A stretch of DNA of 64,000 nucleotides. It comes from Caldithrix sp. (GTDB lineage: Bacteria > Zhuqueibacterota > Zhuqueibacteria > Thermofontimicrobiales > Sulfurfontimicrobiaceae). Made by a program: the position numbers and the translations under genes. Below, piece by piece: positions 46,528 to 57,800 of the stretch. The stretch lies in the NCBI GenBank assembly GCA_020722815.1, contig DYKB01000001.1, forward strand, positions 248,001 to 312,000, written 5' to 3'. Numbering within the stretch: position 1 is the first letter of the stretch; every line of letters begins with the position of its first letter. The notes beneath the pieces were generated by a model, which saw only the letters and a list, made by a program, of their open reading frames with translations, was not told the origin of the DNA and searched no databases.

Positions 46528-47469
46528 ATGGCAGATATTAACTTGATTGGCAATGATCAGGGCGGTTCCAATCGCGGGGGCCGTAATGATGAGGAATTTA
46601 TGGACTCATCAGAATTTAGTCAACCCTTTGAAAATGAAGTCAGTAGTGACATGGGGTATGAAACTCAGGATGCCTACATGGAGCAGGGATTCATGAAAAA
46701 AGGTCCGAAAGGTATCATGTATATTCTCATCGGAGCCTGTGTTGTCTTATTTGCCCTGTTGATGATACTTCTTTTCTCGGATGAAGAAAAACCCACTCCT
46801 TCCGTTGAAAAAAAAGAAACGACTCAGAAAACCGAGCCAACATTCCAGCAGGAAGCACCTGTCGTTACTGGACCGAACCACGAAATGATCAAAAATGTAA
46901 CTGCGTTGCTGGAAGCATTTCCACCAGACATGAAATTGGCGATGTTGCGGTATTCACAAGGGCAATTTATTATTGAATCACATGCCCGAAATGAAGCTGC
47001 TGTCGAAGTTTTAACCAATCAGATTCGGCAGAGACTTCCCCGTGGAACCATTCGTGAAACCAACAAATCAAAGAGTGCCAATGCTGACTATAATGTGTGT
47101 ATGGTTTCTGGTTCCATTCCGGAAGGCACTTTCTGGAATCGACCAGAAGTTCTCAATACCCTGACTTATATCAGTGAAAGTGACTTGAAAAGCCGCGTTG
47201 AAAGTATCTGTTCCCAGACCAATTTAAAAGTGAAAAATTTTAATATCGGTAAATCCAAATCTGAAAATAATTTTCAGAAAGTGATGGTTAAAATTAAGGT
47301 CACTGGAACCAAAAATGATGCGACGCAGCTTATTAAGACTTTGAATACCAGCAAATTAAATGTTTATATTGCCAAGGTTGTTTTTACGCCCATGCCTGGT
47401 GAAAAATCATTCACACCGCAAACGATTAATTTATTGATCGATCTGGAACTCTTTAAAAAGTTGTCGTGA
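46528..47469 (+). CDS. PilN/PilO-like membrane protein
   Basis: Single-pass protein of 313 residues. It begins MADINLIGND; PilN binds PilM with an N-terminal INLLP tail, so INLI at the same place is suggestive. About 60 acidic, low-complexity residues precede a helix (GIMYILIGACVVLFALLMILLF). The periplasmic part (about 90-310) has alpha/beta character ending in INLLIDLELFKK, resembling the PilO/PilN ferredoxin-like domain. Identification is by position and shape, not strict homology. It ends 55 bp before rsmD. Confidence 0.65.
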   Translation: MADINLIGNDQGGSNRGGRNDEEFMDSSEFSQPFENEVSSDMGYETQDAYMEQGFMKKGPKGIMYILIGACVVLFALLMILLFSDEEKPTPSVEKKETTQKTEPTFQQEAPVVTGPNHEMIKNVTALLEAFPPDMKLAMLRYSQGQFIIESHARNEAAVEVLTNQIRQRLPRGTIRETNKSKSANADYNVCMVSGSIPEGTFWNRPEVLNTLTYISESDLKSRVESICSQTNLKVKNFNIGKSKSENNFQKVMVKIKVTGTKNDATQLIKTLNTSKLNVYIAKVVFTPMPGEKSFTPQTINLLIDLELFKKLS

Positions 47470-47526
47470 GCGGTTGAAAATATTTTTGGGCTCTATCGCC
47501 AATATTATTGTTACTGAAAGTAATTG

Positions 47527-48084
47527 ATGCGGATTATTTCGGGAACCTATAAAGGACGGCCACTCATTACGCCGCATAATCGCGAAATTCGTCCCACGAC
47601 GGATCGAACCAAGCAGATGATATTTGACGGATTGGCTGTCCCTTTTCATTATCCGCATGTACTGGACCTTTTTGCTGGCACGGGTAGTTTGGGCCTGGAA
47701 GCACTCAGTCGCGGCAGCGAAAAGGCATATTTTGTGGATCGCTCAAAGATAGCCACCACTATTATTCACGAAAATTGTCAACGCCTTGCATGTCTCGACA
47801 AAAGTATTATTATTCATGCCGATGGTTTTCGAAGCATCTCGCGTTTTCTAAAAATGGATGTGCATTTTCATCTTATTTTGGCAGATCCACCTTATTTTAA
47901 AAAATATACAAACCGACTTCTTCAAATAATTGATCAAAGTCTGTTACTCCTGCCAGGAGGCATGCTTATTATCGAACATTCCACGGACGACATTCCTGAT
48001 AATAATTTAACATCTCTCAAGTGGCTTAAAACAAAAAAATCGGGCGAAACATCATTTTCATTTTTTACGAACAGGTGTGAATGA
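47527..48084 (+). CDS. rsmD: 16S rRNA (guanine966-N2)-methyltransferase RsmD
   Basis: RsmD methylates G966 of 16S rRNA. The sequence has the typical start MRIISGTYKGRPLITP, motif RPTTDRTKQMIFD, the SAM loop LDLFAGTGSLGLEALSRG and the catalytic LADPPYFKK. The preferred ATG is 47527; the track starts one codon earlier at TTG. The gene overlaps or abuts coaD. The rsmD-coaD order is one of the most conserved in bacteria. Confidence 0.96.
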   Translation: MRIISGTYKGRPLITPHNREIRPTTDRTKQMIFDGLAVPFHYPHVLDLFAGTGSLGLEALSRGSEKAYFVDRSKIATTIIHENCQRLACLDKSIIIHADGFRSISRFLKMDVHFHLILADPPYFKKYTNRLLQIIDQSLLLLPGGMLIIEHSTDDIPDNNLTSLKWLKTKKSGETSFSFFTNRCE

Positions 48085-48085
48085 C

Positions 48086-48568
48086 GTGAAACTGGTTATC
48101 TATCCGGGTACTTTTGACCCCATTACGAATGGACATCTGGATATTATTCAACGTGCGGTTTTGATGTTCGATTATCTTCTTGTGGCGGTGACAGATAATC
48201 CTGCCAAGAATCCGCTTTTTTCGTTGGCCGAAAGAGTTTTAATGATTCAAAACTCAATTTCGGATAAAAAAAATATCAGCATCGAAAGCTTTCGGGGACT
48301 GTTGGTTGATTACGCCATGGAAAAAAAGGCTTGTGCTATTTTGCGTGGACTTCGGGCGACGCTGGATTTTGAATATGAATTTCAAATGGCCCTGATTAAT
48401 CGAAAATTAGCCCCCGATATTGCGACCATTTTTTTAATGACGCATGAAAAATATACTTATCTAAATTCGACAATTGTAAAAGAAATTGCGCGGTTTGGTG
48501 GGAATATATCCTGTTTTGTCCCGCCGATTGTTGAGCAAAAACTAAAGGAGAAATTCAAACCGATATGA
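48086..48568 (+). CDS. coaD: Phosphopantetheine adenylyltransferase CoaD
   Basis: Bacterial PPAT for coenzyme A synthesis: 4'-phosphopantetheine plus ATP gives dephospho-CoA. The sequence has YPGTFDPITNGHLDII (HxGH) and the C-terminal ILRGLRATLDFEYEFQMALINRKL and STIVKEIARFGGNIS. The start at 48086 (GTG, MKLVIYPGTFDP) has AGGTG upstream at good spacing; the track's start (48077) gives a three-residue longer form. Length is about 160 residues, as usual. It is followed by pta with a 4-bp overlap (ATGA). Confidence 0.97.
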   Translation: MKLVIYPGTFDPITNGHLDIIQRAVLMFDYLLVAVTDNPAKNPLFSLAERVLMIQNSISDKKNISIESFRGLLVDYAMEKKACAILRGLRATLDFEYEFQMALINRKLAPDIATIFLMTHEKYTYLNSTIVKEIARFGGNISCFVPPIVEQKLKEKFKPI

Positions 48569-49539
48569 AATTCATTGAATCGATTCATCAGAAGGCGCGG
48601 TTAAATCCCCAAAAAATCGTGCTACCTGAAGGCGATGATCCGCGAACCATTCGCGCGGCTGAAATGATTCAGCAAAAAAAACTGGCTGAAGTTGTTATAT
48701 TAGGTGATCCGGCCAAAATTCAGGAACTGGCCAAACAGGAAAAATGCAACCTAAAGGAGGTTCAACTCATAAATCCTGAAAAATCAGAATATTTTTCTCG
48801 ATTTGTTAATATTTATTTTGAGTTAAGACAGAAAAAAGGCATGGATTTGGCAACGGCCAATGAGATCATGAAAAATCCATTGTTCTTTGGCGCCATGATG
48901 GTCCGTGAGAATCTCGTCAATGTGAGTGTAGCCGGCGCGATGAATACCACCGCGGATGTTCTCCGGGCGGCCCTGCAGATAATTGGCGTTGCACCTGGTT
49001 TTTCGGTGGTTTCCAGTTGTTTTGCCATGATTTTAAAAGATGAACGCATTCTGACTTTTGCGGATTGTGCCGTTGTTCCCAATCCGACAGCCGAACAATT
49101 GGCCGAAATTGCCATCACCAGCAGTCGGACGCACCAAAAATTGACCGGAGAAGAACCAAAAGTCGCTATGCTCTCTTTTTCGACGAAAGGGAGTGCCAAA
49201 CATGAACTGGTTGATAAAGTGGTTGAAGCCACCCGGATTGCAAAAGCGAAAAAGCCCGATTTAAAAATTGATGGCGAATTGCAACTGGATGCCGCGATTA
49301 TCGAATCCGTCGCACAGAAAAAATCACCCGGCAGTCCGGTGGCGGGCAAAGCCAATGTCCTTATTTTCCCGGACTTGCAGGCGGGCAATATCGGCTATAA
49401 ATTAACCGAACGCCTCGCTGGTGCTGAAGCCATTGGTCCCATTATTCAGGGCCTTCTGAAACCCGCCAATGATTTATCCCGCGGCTGCAAAGCTGAAGAT
49501 ATCGTGAACATGGCGGCAATTTGCTCTTTAATGGTTTAA
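48565..49539 (+). CDS. pta: Phosphate acetyltransferase
   Basis: Pta converts acetyl-CoA and phosphate to acetyl phosphate and CoA. The 324-residue sequence has the short Pta form (no N-terminal DRTGG domain): IVLPEGDDPRTIRAAE at the start, ISDP-like VVILGDPAKI, and ELQLDAAI...KSPGSPVAGKANVLIFPDLQAGNIGYKL near the end. Overlaps coaD by 4 bp; linking CoA synthesis to acetyl-CoA metabolism. No ackA is adjacent. It could also be a phosphate butyryl-type variant, but Pta is more likely. Confidence 0.93.
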   Translation: MKFIESIHQKARLNPQKIVLPEGDDPRTIRAAEMIQQKKLAEVVILGDPAKIQELAKQEKCNLKEVQLINPEKSEYFSRFVNIYFELRQKKGMDLATANEIMKNPLFFGAMMVRENLVNVSVAGAMNTTADVLRAALQIIGVAPGFSVVSSCFAMILKDERILTFADCAVVPNPTAEQLAEIAITSSRTHQKLTGEEPKVAMLSFSTKGSAKHELVDKVVEATRIAKAKKPDLKIDGELQLDAAIIESVAQKKSPGSPVAGKANVLIFPDLQAGNIGYKLTERLAGAEAIGPIIQGLLKPANDLSRGCKAEDIVNMAAICSLMV

Positions 49540-49619
49540 AAGATATTTATTCGATTTAGCATGGGGGAAATTGTTTATCTTTATTTCATCTTGCTTGATG
49601 GAATAGAATAAAACGACTC

Positions 49620-49696
49620 AGGCTAATTTTCGATACATCCTAAACTTGCTAATGGATTAGAAAGATGATCAGGTGCATCGGGGATTAGCCTTTTTT
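49620..49696 (+). ncRNA. Structured RNA or terminator after pta
   Basis: A perfect 8-bp outer stem, AGGCTAAT (49620-49627) and ATTAGCCT (49684-49691), is followed by a run of six T. Inside it CGATACATCC (49631-49640) pairs with GGTGCATCG (49672-49680) with one mismatch and one G-U pair. A small hairpin CTAA-TGGA-TTAG fills the centre. Nested paired arms ending in a T run fit a terminator-linked structured RNA, attenuator or riboswitch. I do not recognise any known riboswitch consensus. Confidence 0.55.
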
Positions 49697-49700
49697 ATAT

Positions 49701-49718
49701 CGCTGAAATTTTTCAGCG
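49701..49718 (+). terminator. Short perfect hairpin before TPR gene
   Basis: CGCTGAAA and TTTCAGCG form an 8-bp perfect stem with a two-base loop, five bases after the T run of the structured element. It lacks its own T tract. It may be a second stem of the same regulatory leader, or may mask the TPR gene's leader. Confidence 0.4.
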
Positions 49719-49763
49719 ACTTACCCGATGGTGTATTTTATTGATTTAAAAATGGAGTTTGTC

Positions 49764-50882
49764 ATGTTTGAACAAACAAGCGAAGTTAATGCAGGAGGCA
49801 AAAAATTTCAGGTTCAAACGCAATTTATTGAGTCCCCTGCCAAAATACTTTCCGCTGTTTTTTGTAATTCGGCCTTACTTTATGAAAAAAATTTCGCGAT
49901 TGAAAATACGAATCCCGATCAAACTCGGGAAAAAACGTATATTTTGCATCGCGAAACGATTGCTGATATCGAATTACTCTTTTATATGGCCGATAAAGTT
50001 CGTTCCATTCATCACCCAGTTTCAAATATTAAATTAGGGATCGTCTTTTTAAAGCGAAACCTCATTGACGAAGCCATAGAACAGTTTAAATTCGCCCTTG
50101 AGCGCGACGGGAAGATGGTTGAAGCAATTACCAATCTCGGGATTGCCTATTACCTTCAGAAAAATTATCCGCTGGCGCTGGAGACTTTTCAGCAGGGCAA
50201 AGCACTGAATGTCGAATATGCCGATCTCTATAACTACCTGGGGCTGGTAAATCTTGAATTGAACCGGCTGGATGCAGCCCTGCTCGATTTTGAACGGGCG
50301 TTGAAGATCAATCCGGATTATCCGGCTGCGCATTTTAATATGGCGCAGCTTTATCTCAAAATGATTTTTAAAAAAATTGAACAAACCGATGCCCCGGGTA
50401 CAGAAAATTTTAAAAAATTGGCCCTGAAGTATTTCCGACTGGCGGCGGAATTAATGCCACCCGGTAATATCAAATTTTTTGACCGAATCATTGAATCGAT
50501 CAATTCCAATTCCTTTAATACAATTCCTGAACTGGTTGAACTGATTAATAAAAATAATCCGCCGGTTTTTGATTATAGCCTCGAAAACGAATTTTATCTA
50601 AAATTTATGTTTGGTGGGAAAGGCAAGGACGATCTGTATATTGAAGACTACATTCGTCAACAATTGCAGCTCATTTCTGACCATTCGAATTATGCCGACC
50701 TGCATAATAATTTAGGCATCGTCTATCTAATTCAATGTCGCAATCTTTTCCTGAAAGCGCTGGATGAGTTTCGCGAGGCTTTAAAGATAAATTCCGACTT
50801 TAAAAAAGCCGAAAAAAATCTCAAACTGGCTGAAAATGATGGAAAAGGATTTTTAATTTTATTGCGCGCAATTTTAAAGTAA
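49764..50882 (+). CDS. TPR-repeat protein
   Basis: Cytoplasmic-looking protein, 372 residues from the ATG at 49764, which has GGAG six bases upstream. The track starts 12 codons earlier. Tetratricopeptide repeats appear around residues 85-190: DEAIEQFKFALERDGKMVEAITNLGIAYY, ALETFQQGKALNVEYADLYNYLGLVNLEL, and AALLDFERALKINPDYPAAHFNMAQLYLKM, and again near the C-terminus (DLHNNLGIVYLIQ...ALDEFREALKINSDF). TPRs bind partner proteins. No enzymatic motif is visible. The stem-loop element upstream may regulate it. Confidence 0.85.
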   Translation: MFEQTSEVNAGGKKFQVQTQFIESPAKILSAVFCNSALLYEKNFAIENTNPDQTREKTYILHRETIADIELLFYMADKVRSIHHPVSNIKLGIVFLKRNLIDEAIEQFKFALERDGKMVEAITNLGIAYYLQKNYPLALETFQQGKALNVEYADLYNYLGLVNLELNRLDAALLDFERALKINPDYPAAHFNMAQLYLKMIFKKIEQTDAPGTENFKKLALKYFRLAAELMPPGNIKFFDRIIESINSNSFNTIPELVELINKNNPPVFDYSLENEFYLKFMFGGKGKDDLYIEDYIRQQLQLISDHSNYADLHNNLGIVYLIQCRNLFLKALDEFREALKINSDFKKAEKNLKLAENDGKGFLILLRAILK

Positions 50883-51300
50883 GCTTTGTGGAAATAGTTC
50901 ATCTGTTTTTTGACAGGATATACCGGATCATCAGAATCTACCGGGAAGCCGTGAATGACATTATATTGAAGATTATCCCTTGCAAATCCTGTCTGATTTT
51001 AAATATCACCTGCTTTTAACGTCCTGGTAATAAAGCATTTTAAGCATTTGCTTTTTTAAAATCCACCTCATCTTAAACGTGATTAAGATAATCTGATAAC
51101 CCTAAAAAAATTATTGAGTAATACAGTTCAAGGATAATATATATTTGAAAATCAAAATGTTAACCAAAAAATTAAATCATATTGCTGGTATAAATTTTGC
51201 TTTAATAAACAGAACCGATAATTTGTTTCTGAATGAACTTTGATGAATTCGTTTTATGTCTCAGATGGAAACAGGATGAATCGATGAAACAGGAGTTTTT
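50883..51300. other. 418-base non-coding gap with repeat-like text
   Basis: No credible gene. Near 50910-50960 it holds text like GACAGGATATACCGGATCAT, similar to the repeat between 30.9 and 31.1 kb. The right end includes AACAGGATGAATCGATGAAACAGGAG before the start of the next gene, whose ribosome site is AACAGGAG. Confidence 0.5.
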
Positions 51301-51759
51301 ATGTTTAAATCTATATTTATGAAATTATTAATAATTTTCATTTTTGTATTTAATGGAATGGGTGCTGCCCAGGATGTGCTGGAGATTAAACCAACATTCG
51401 AGCAGGTAAAAGCCTTAACGATTTACGAAGTCAAATTGAAATGTTCGCAGCCACTTCCCGCAGATGCGAAATTTCAGTTTACATTTCCAGCGGCAATGGA
51501 CCTGTCAAAAGTCCGAATGGCCGGATCAGCCACGATTAATGGCGGATTTAAAACGCAGGCTAAAGATAACCAGGTGATTATTAAGCGTAGCGGGCTGGGA
51601 GATACGATTCCAGCTCATACGCCGGTCGATTTGATGTTTACCTCGGTCATTAATCCGGAGGAGGCGGGTAATTTTGTCATTAAAGGCGAAATTCAGACCA
51701 GCGATGGCAAACTTCTTCTCAATAAACAGGTAACCATAACTATTAAAGAAAAAAAATAG
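51301..51759 (+). CDS. Small secreted protein resembling first domain of the giant protein
   Basis: Exported protein of 152 residues with signal peptide ending near GMGAAQ. The mature part is one beta-rich domain. By eye it parallels residues 22-175 of the next gene's product: YEVKLKCSQPLPADAKFQFTF against VNLKFDIANPWPANGKIRFFL, and DNQVIIKRSGLGDTIPAHTPVDLMF against DSTVVFVRDGSGAVLPKDATIDITF. This suggests a duplicated domain now existing as a separate small protein. It lacks a sorting domain. It is 64 bp before the giant gene and may be co-transcribed. Confidence 0.75.
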   Translation: MFKSIFMKLLIIFIFVFNGMGAAQDVLEIKPTFEQVKALTIYEVKLKCSQPLPADAKFQFTFPAAMDLSKVRMAGSATINGGFKTQAKDNQVIIKRSGLGDTIPAHTPVDLMFTSVINPEEAGNFVIKGEIQTSDGKLLLNKQVTITIKEKK

Positions 51760-51823
51760 TCGACACCTAAAATGATTAAATGACGAAAAATCAGGAAGAT
51801 AACCTAAGACGAGATTTAGAGCA

Positions 51824-54800
51824 ATGAAAGCAGGAAGCAAAAAAATTGATTTTCGTTTATCTGTAATATTTGTTTTTTTATTATTAAAGATATTATCGGC
51901 AGGTGAATTAACAAATGTAAAAGTTAGTTTAATTGATGATGATCGAATGGGCGAATTAACCACCGTAAATCTTAAATTTGACATCGCAAATCCTTGGCCG
52001 GCCAATGGAAAAATTCGATTCTTTTTAGGAACTCGTAAATCGGGAACGTATAAAGGTCCTTATTGTAATTATGTGGCGCTTGCTCAATTTAATCATGCAG
52101 GGCGTGGTGGTCTAATTCGTGAGTATAGCGATGATTCAACCGTTGTTTTTGTCCGCGATGGAAGTGGAGCTGTCCTTCCTAAAGATGCAACCATCGATAT
52201 TACATTTGGATTACTATATTTGAATGTAGATGAACCGAATGAAGACTTTAAATTTTTAAGGATAGAAACACGTGGGGCTTCTGTAATAGATTTTGTCGAA
52301 AATGCTGGAAAATTTCCAATTCGAATTCACCATTTTAATCTTTCAGGCATACCGACCAGTGTTATAAAGGGAACAGATTTAGGTGCTAATAATGTTTTAG
52401 TTTCAGCACGTGATGCGGACGATGGGGTTGTACCTAAATATTTAGGAAGTATTTATTTTAGTAGTTCGGATGCAAGTGCACTTTTACCGTATACAAAAGC
52501 ATCTCCCTATACTTTTCAGGGGTCTGATAATGGTGAAAAATCGTTTGACGGGATCGATTTTACCTTTAACACGACGGGAGAACAGACCATTTCAGTCGCC
52601 GATACTGGATCAATTAATACTACTTCAACAAGTGAATTATTAGTTTTTAATACGCAGGGCTATGTCAAAATCCAGTCCAGTTCCAGTGACCCGGCGACGG
52701 AAATCAAAGATAAAACAATGGCTTCCGGGGATTCGACCACGATGTATGCCGTTCAGTACGATTCTTATGGAAACGCCATGGGATTGGTTAATGTCACCTG
52801 GTCGGTTAAAGGGGAAATTGGCCATCTGGGAAGTAACCTGACCACGGTAAATAATAAAAATACCGTAAAATTTTATGCCAGCAAAGCCGGCAGTGGCCGG
52901 ATTGAAGTGACACATTCGACTGCACTTGGCGATGAAACCGGCGTGATTACCGTAAATCCGAATGCTTCGGCGATAAAAGTAGTCAAAATTTGTGATTTGC
53001 CGAAAGGTGTTGGGGAAGATTGGACGAAAAAGGCATCGAAAACATTTACAGCCGACGATATTCTGCATTTTTATGCTGTGGGTTATGATGAGTATGGAAA
53101 TTATGTGGCAGATATCAGCACGGTGAATTGGCGAGTTGAAAGCTATGATGGCGGGCTCCTTACGGGGAGCGGTTCGCATTTTGCTTTCAACCCCACAAAA
53201 GTAGATGCGAATTGTGAGGTTCGGGCGATAATTACCAGTCCTCCCGGAATATCGGATATTCGTGTTCAAAATATTGTTATCAACGTTGGAAAGCCGGCGT
53301 CATTAATGACCCGCTATCGCTATGTTGAAGGGGGCGTAACCAAAACAGATGAATTGAATGATCAAACATTAGAAGCGGGCAAACCTTTAACGGTATTTGT
53401 GATTGCGACCGATTTTGATAATAATCCGATTGGTGATATTGTAGATGCGAATTGGAGCCTGAGTAGTGGAAAGCAGTGTGGCTATTTCAGGCAAGATTCT
53501 ACTGACATCAATGGGAAGCGATATATATTTAAGCCAATCAAATCAGGCGTTTGTATCATTCGGGCAACTTCCAAATCAGATACGACAATTTTTGATGAGA
53601 GCGGGATCATTACTGTTGTTGGTGGGGAGGCCGTTGCCTTAAAAATTTCTACTGAATCAGGTCGAATTAAACCAATTTTAAATGACACAACAATTACCTG
53701 CGATGCTTCTTTAATATTGTGGGCATTAGGAGCTGATCGTTATGGAAATCGAGTCGGGCTGGCCAGTGATGCTGATTGGGATAAAGATGGAAATCTTGAT
53801 TCGCTTGCAATTGATAATGCGACAAATATATCTTTTAATCCTAAAAAGGCTGGTTCATCTGGGCATATTATCGTACAACGCAAAGGTTCTACCTGGAAAC
53901 CGGATACGACTAAATTGATTAGCGTTGTTGCCGGAAGTCCCCATCATTTGCGGATCGCCAGGGGACAATTGGGAAATACAGGCAGAATACCGGACGACAC
54001 GACCCTGGTTGTTGGTCAGGATTCGCTGATCTTACATGCCGCGGCATTCGATGCAGATGATAATTATACCGCGGATATCAATGCTGATTGGTATTCAGGC
54101 AAGGATAAAGCCACTATCACAAAAGTAGCCAATTATGTTTATTATTATCCCAAACAGGAAGGCGTTGATCAGATTGTGGTGCGGAAGAATGGTCTGATAG
54201 AGGGCTATTCTCCCTTTATCACTATCCAAAAAGGACAGATTGATTCGGTAGTTATTCAGGATGCGCCAGGCCCGGAAGGGAAGAAAGTAAACACGGTGAC
54301 CATGACCACCGATAGTATCCTGCAATTATATGCTGTGGGGTATGATTTGGGAGGGGATTGGGTTGGGCCGGCCAATGTGACCTGGAAATCGGATAGTACG
54401 CTTAATCCAGTCATCAATGACACCATTCCCAAATCAAACTTCAATTTTTCGCCCCAATCTATTGGTAGTGGTAGAATTTTTATTTATCATAAAGCCACCG
54501 AAAATCGGGATACAACCAATACGATTACTGTCTTTGCCGGTCAGCCGCATGGTATTATTAACTTAACCGCTACACCGGAGTCTATTCCGGCGGATGATTC
54601 GACAACAACTACTATAAAATCTGGTGAAATAAAGGATCGAAAGGGCAACCGGGTACAAAAGGGCACGAAAATTACGGTCCGAACGACATGCGGAACAATT
54701 ACAACCGCGGATGCCGATACGCTTCAACCAGAAATTCAGGTTTTGGTAAATGAAAACGGGATAATCGAATTTGAATTAAAAGCCGATTCCGGCGGGGGCG

Positions 54801-57800
54801 AAGCGAAGGTTATTGCTTCCGGCGGGACAGCGCAGGGGATTACTTCAGTTTTTATTACGAATATCAGTCTTTCCGCGATTACGAGTAACTCCAGCAAAGT
54901 CAGTTTGGGCCAGAAAAATGTCCAGGTCTGGATGGATGTCACCAATCTCGGTAATGATCCGGTCAAGATTGAATCGGTAGCCCTCAATTTTTTGGGAAGT
55001 GGCGGCGAAAATTTAAACGACAACTATAATCCTGTCGCACCGAGCCCGTTACCGATACTTGTCGGTGGAGCCAGCATCCGTTTGACCTTTTCTGTTGAGG
55101 TGAAATCCGATGCGAAAATTGATACAAATGTAACTGTTGATGGGAGTGTTTTTACCGAAATTTCAACTATCAGGGCATTACATGCTAACAAGCCGCATCA
55201 TTGGTCGGTTCAAAATCCGGCATCGTTTCAAATTATTAAAGTTCAGGCACTCGAAGAAGTCGTTTCGCGCGGTGATCAGGGGCTGGATATTTCAGTTTGG
55301 CTAAAAAATAATAGCGGTCCAAGTGGTGCAACCGCCATGATTGAAAATTTATATCCGACATTTAAAGTCGAATTAACCGGATCGAATGTTACCTCACAGT
55401 ATGTCATTGTTCCCGTGGGCGAATTGCCGACCCAGTTGGCCGCGGAGGAAGATACGGTTGTCAATTTTAAAGTGAATGTCAAGACAGGCGCGAATACAGG
55501 GAAAATTATCATTGATGGTGCGGTTTCGGGGAAGGATGCCAATTCGTTTTCGAGCATTCTGGATACCCAGTCAGACACTACCGATAGCTGGACGGTTCAG
55601 GAGGCGGCTAATGTCAGTATTAAAAAACTGGCGACCTCCCAAACTACAGTGACTCGTGGTCAAACAACGCCCTGGTATGTGGAAGTTTCCATGGAAAATA
55701 AAGGCGGGAATCCGGTCCAACTGGATAGCTGTCAATTACAATTTTTTAAAGTAAATGAAGAAATTACTTCCGAATATCAATATAGCTACCCGGATACATT
55801 TGCGAGTGGCGATACGGTCATTCTGGACGATATTGAAGTTTTAAATATCGCAGTCAACAGTACAGGGCCAAAAACCGGTATTATTACCTTAAGAGTCCGG
55901 GCTTTCTTCTCCGATGTCGGTGGAAGCGGACAGCAACTGATTAACCAGAAGGATACCTGGATTACGGTTCAGGAGCCTTCAAATGTGACAATATTAAATG
56001 TCAAACCTTCACATCCGGAGGCCACGCAAAACCAACAAAAAGACTGGAAGGTTTTGGTCGCCATGCAGAACATGGGAGGAAGTGATATTGACGTTAATAC
56101 GGATTCCCTTGTAACGCATTTGAAATTTAAATCCAATGCAAGTTATGTGGTCAAACCGCCCTATTTTAAACGAACCCAAAGTATTCGTTTAAAAAAATTG
56201 GAAATGGACACACTGATTTTTGTAGTGGATTCAACGCCGAATATTAGCGCCGGGGTGGATAGCATTCAAGCGCTTGTTCAGGTAAAAGAGAGTAACAGCG
56301 CAAAAGATACGACACTAATGGGAAAGACAACGATTACCATTCAGGAGCCGCCGCGGATTCGTATTTTACAGGTGTTGAATCAGGCGCGGAACAAGCCCGA
56401 AGTGAATCGCCTGCAGGCTTTCAATTTGAATGTTGTTGTTGTGAATTTTGGTAAGCAGACGAATGATGAGGTTGATAGTGTCGTGGTGCGGATTACTTCC
56501 AATAAACAGGTCGGGGAATTGGGACGCCTGGTGATTGATAACGTCAAACCAATTGTTGACCATAAACTGGTTTTCCCGGTGACCGCTGCTGATACACCTG
56601 GACAAAATGAAATTTTTACAGCGACAATCCTGTCGGCACTTGCGGATAACACCCGGGAACCAATTACAATCGATCCGCCGGTAAGCGATACAACCATGGC
56701 ACGAATTGTGAAACCGGCTGAACTGGAAGTCATTAAATTTGATATTATACCGGATTCGGTTCAGGCCCGGCAGTATAAACCGTATCAAGTTATCCTGGAT
56801 GTGCAAAATAAAGGTCAGGGCGCTGTTGAGTTTAGCAAACCAACAAAAGATGATATTGTTTTTAAAGTGAATAATGTCAAGCAAACCGACTATCAGATTA
56901 CACCGCCGACAGCATTAAATGGGAAAGATTTGTATCTTGAGGGTGGAAAGCGTGATACCCTCACTTATACGGTGGTTGGTACCGGTGCCTACCCCGGAAA
57001 AGTTGATGCCGAACTGGTCTTGAATCCAATTGATCGAAATGATCCGACGAAAATTTTTCCGGTAAAAGAACAGGATAGTGTTTTTCTGAAAAGTTCAGCC
57101 AAATTGCGAATTGCCAGTATTGAGCCGAATGCTTTTATGAATCGTGATGTCGGGCAGGTCAATAAAGGGCAGAAGTTTAAGGTTCGCGCGGTTGTCCAAA
57201 ATGGTGGTGCTGAGCGAGCTGACCGCGTGTATGTTCGCCTGAAAACGCAGCATACAACTTATGTTACTTTGATCGATACATTGAAATATATCGAATTTAT
57301 TGATATCGAACAACATGCCATTGCCGAATTTGAAGTCGAAGCGAAAGAGATTGCTGATCAGGTGGAATTTACTGCGCAGATTGATTCGGCAACGGGTCAT
57401 ACCAGTAAATTACCCGTTTCAATAGAGATATCATTCCCGCCCAAAAAGGGATTTGTCAGAATTCATGAACCGTCGAAGTTGGAAATTACCCTTCAGGGTC
57501 AAAATGGAATGACGGCATTTGCGATGGATTATGAATTCACCATGTCGGCGCTGGTCAAACGGACCGGGACATCATTAATCGATAATTCTGGAAAAATAAA
57601 GTTGCAACTCCCTGAAGGTTATCAACTTCTATCGCCCCAAACGGTGAATTTTAGTGTTTCAGAACAGACAAGTCAGGAGATTGCGACCTGGAAAGTCCGT
57701 TCGCCGAATTCGAAAAAGGATAAACTAAAATTTATCGCCAGTATTGTTTCAAAGCCAGGTGATCTGTATTCAAAACAATTGGCGATAATTGATTCAAGCA

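Noticed and set aside
48813-49388. 191-residue ORF antisense to pta
   Set aside because: It is a shadow of the pta reading frame; composition (many A and S) and position show no independent signal.
52640-53269. 209-residue ORF antisense to the giant gene
   Set aside because: Shadow of the forward frame, with no start signal or recognisable motif.
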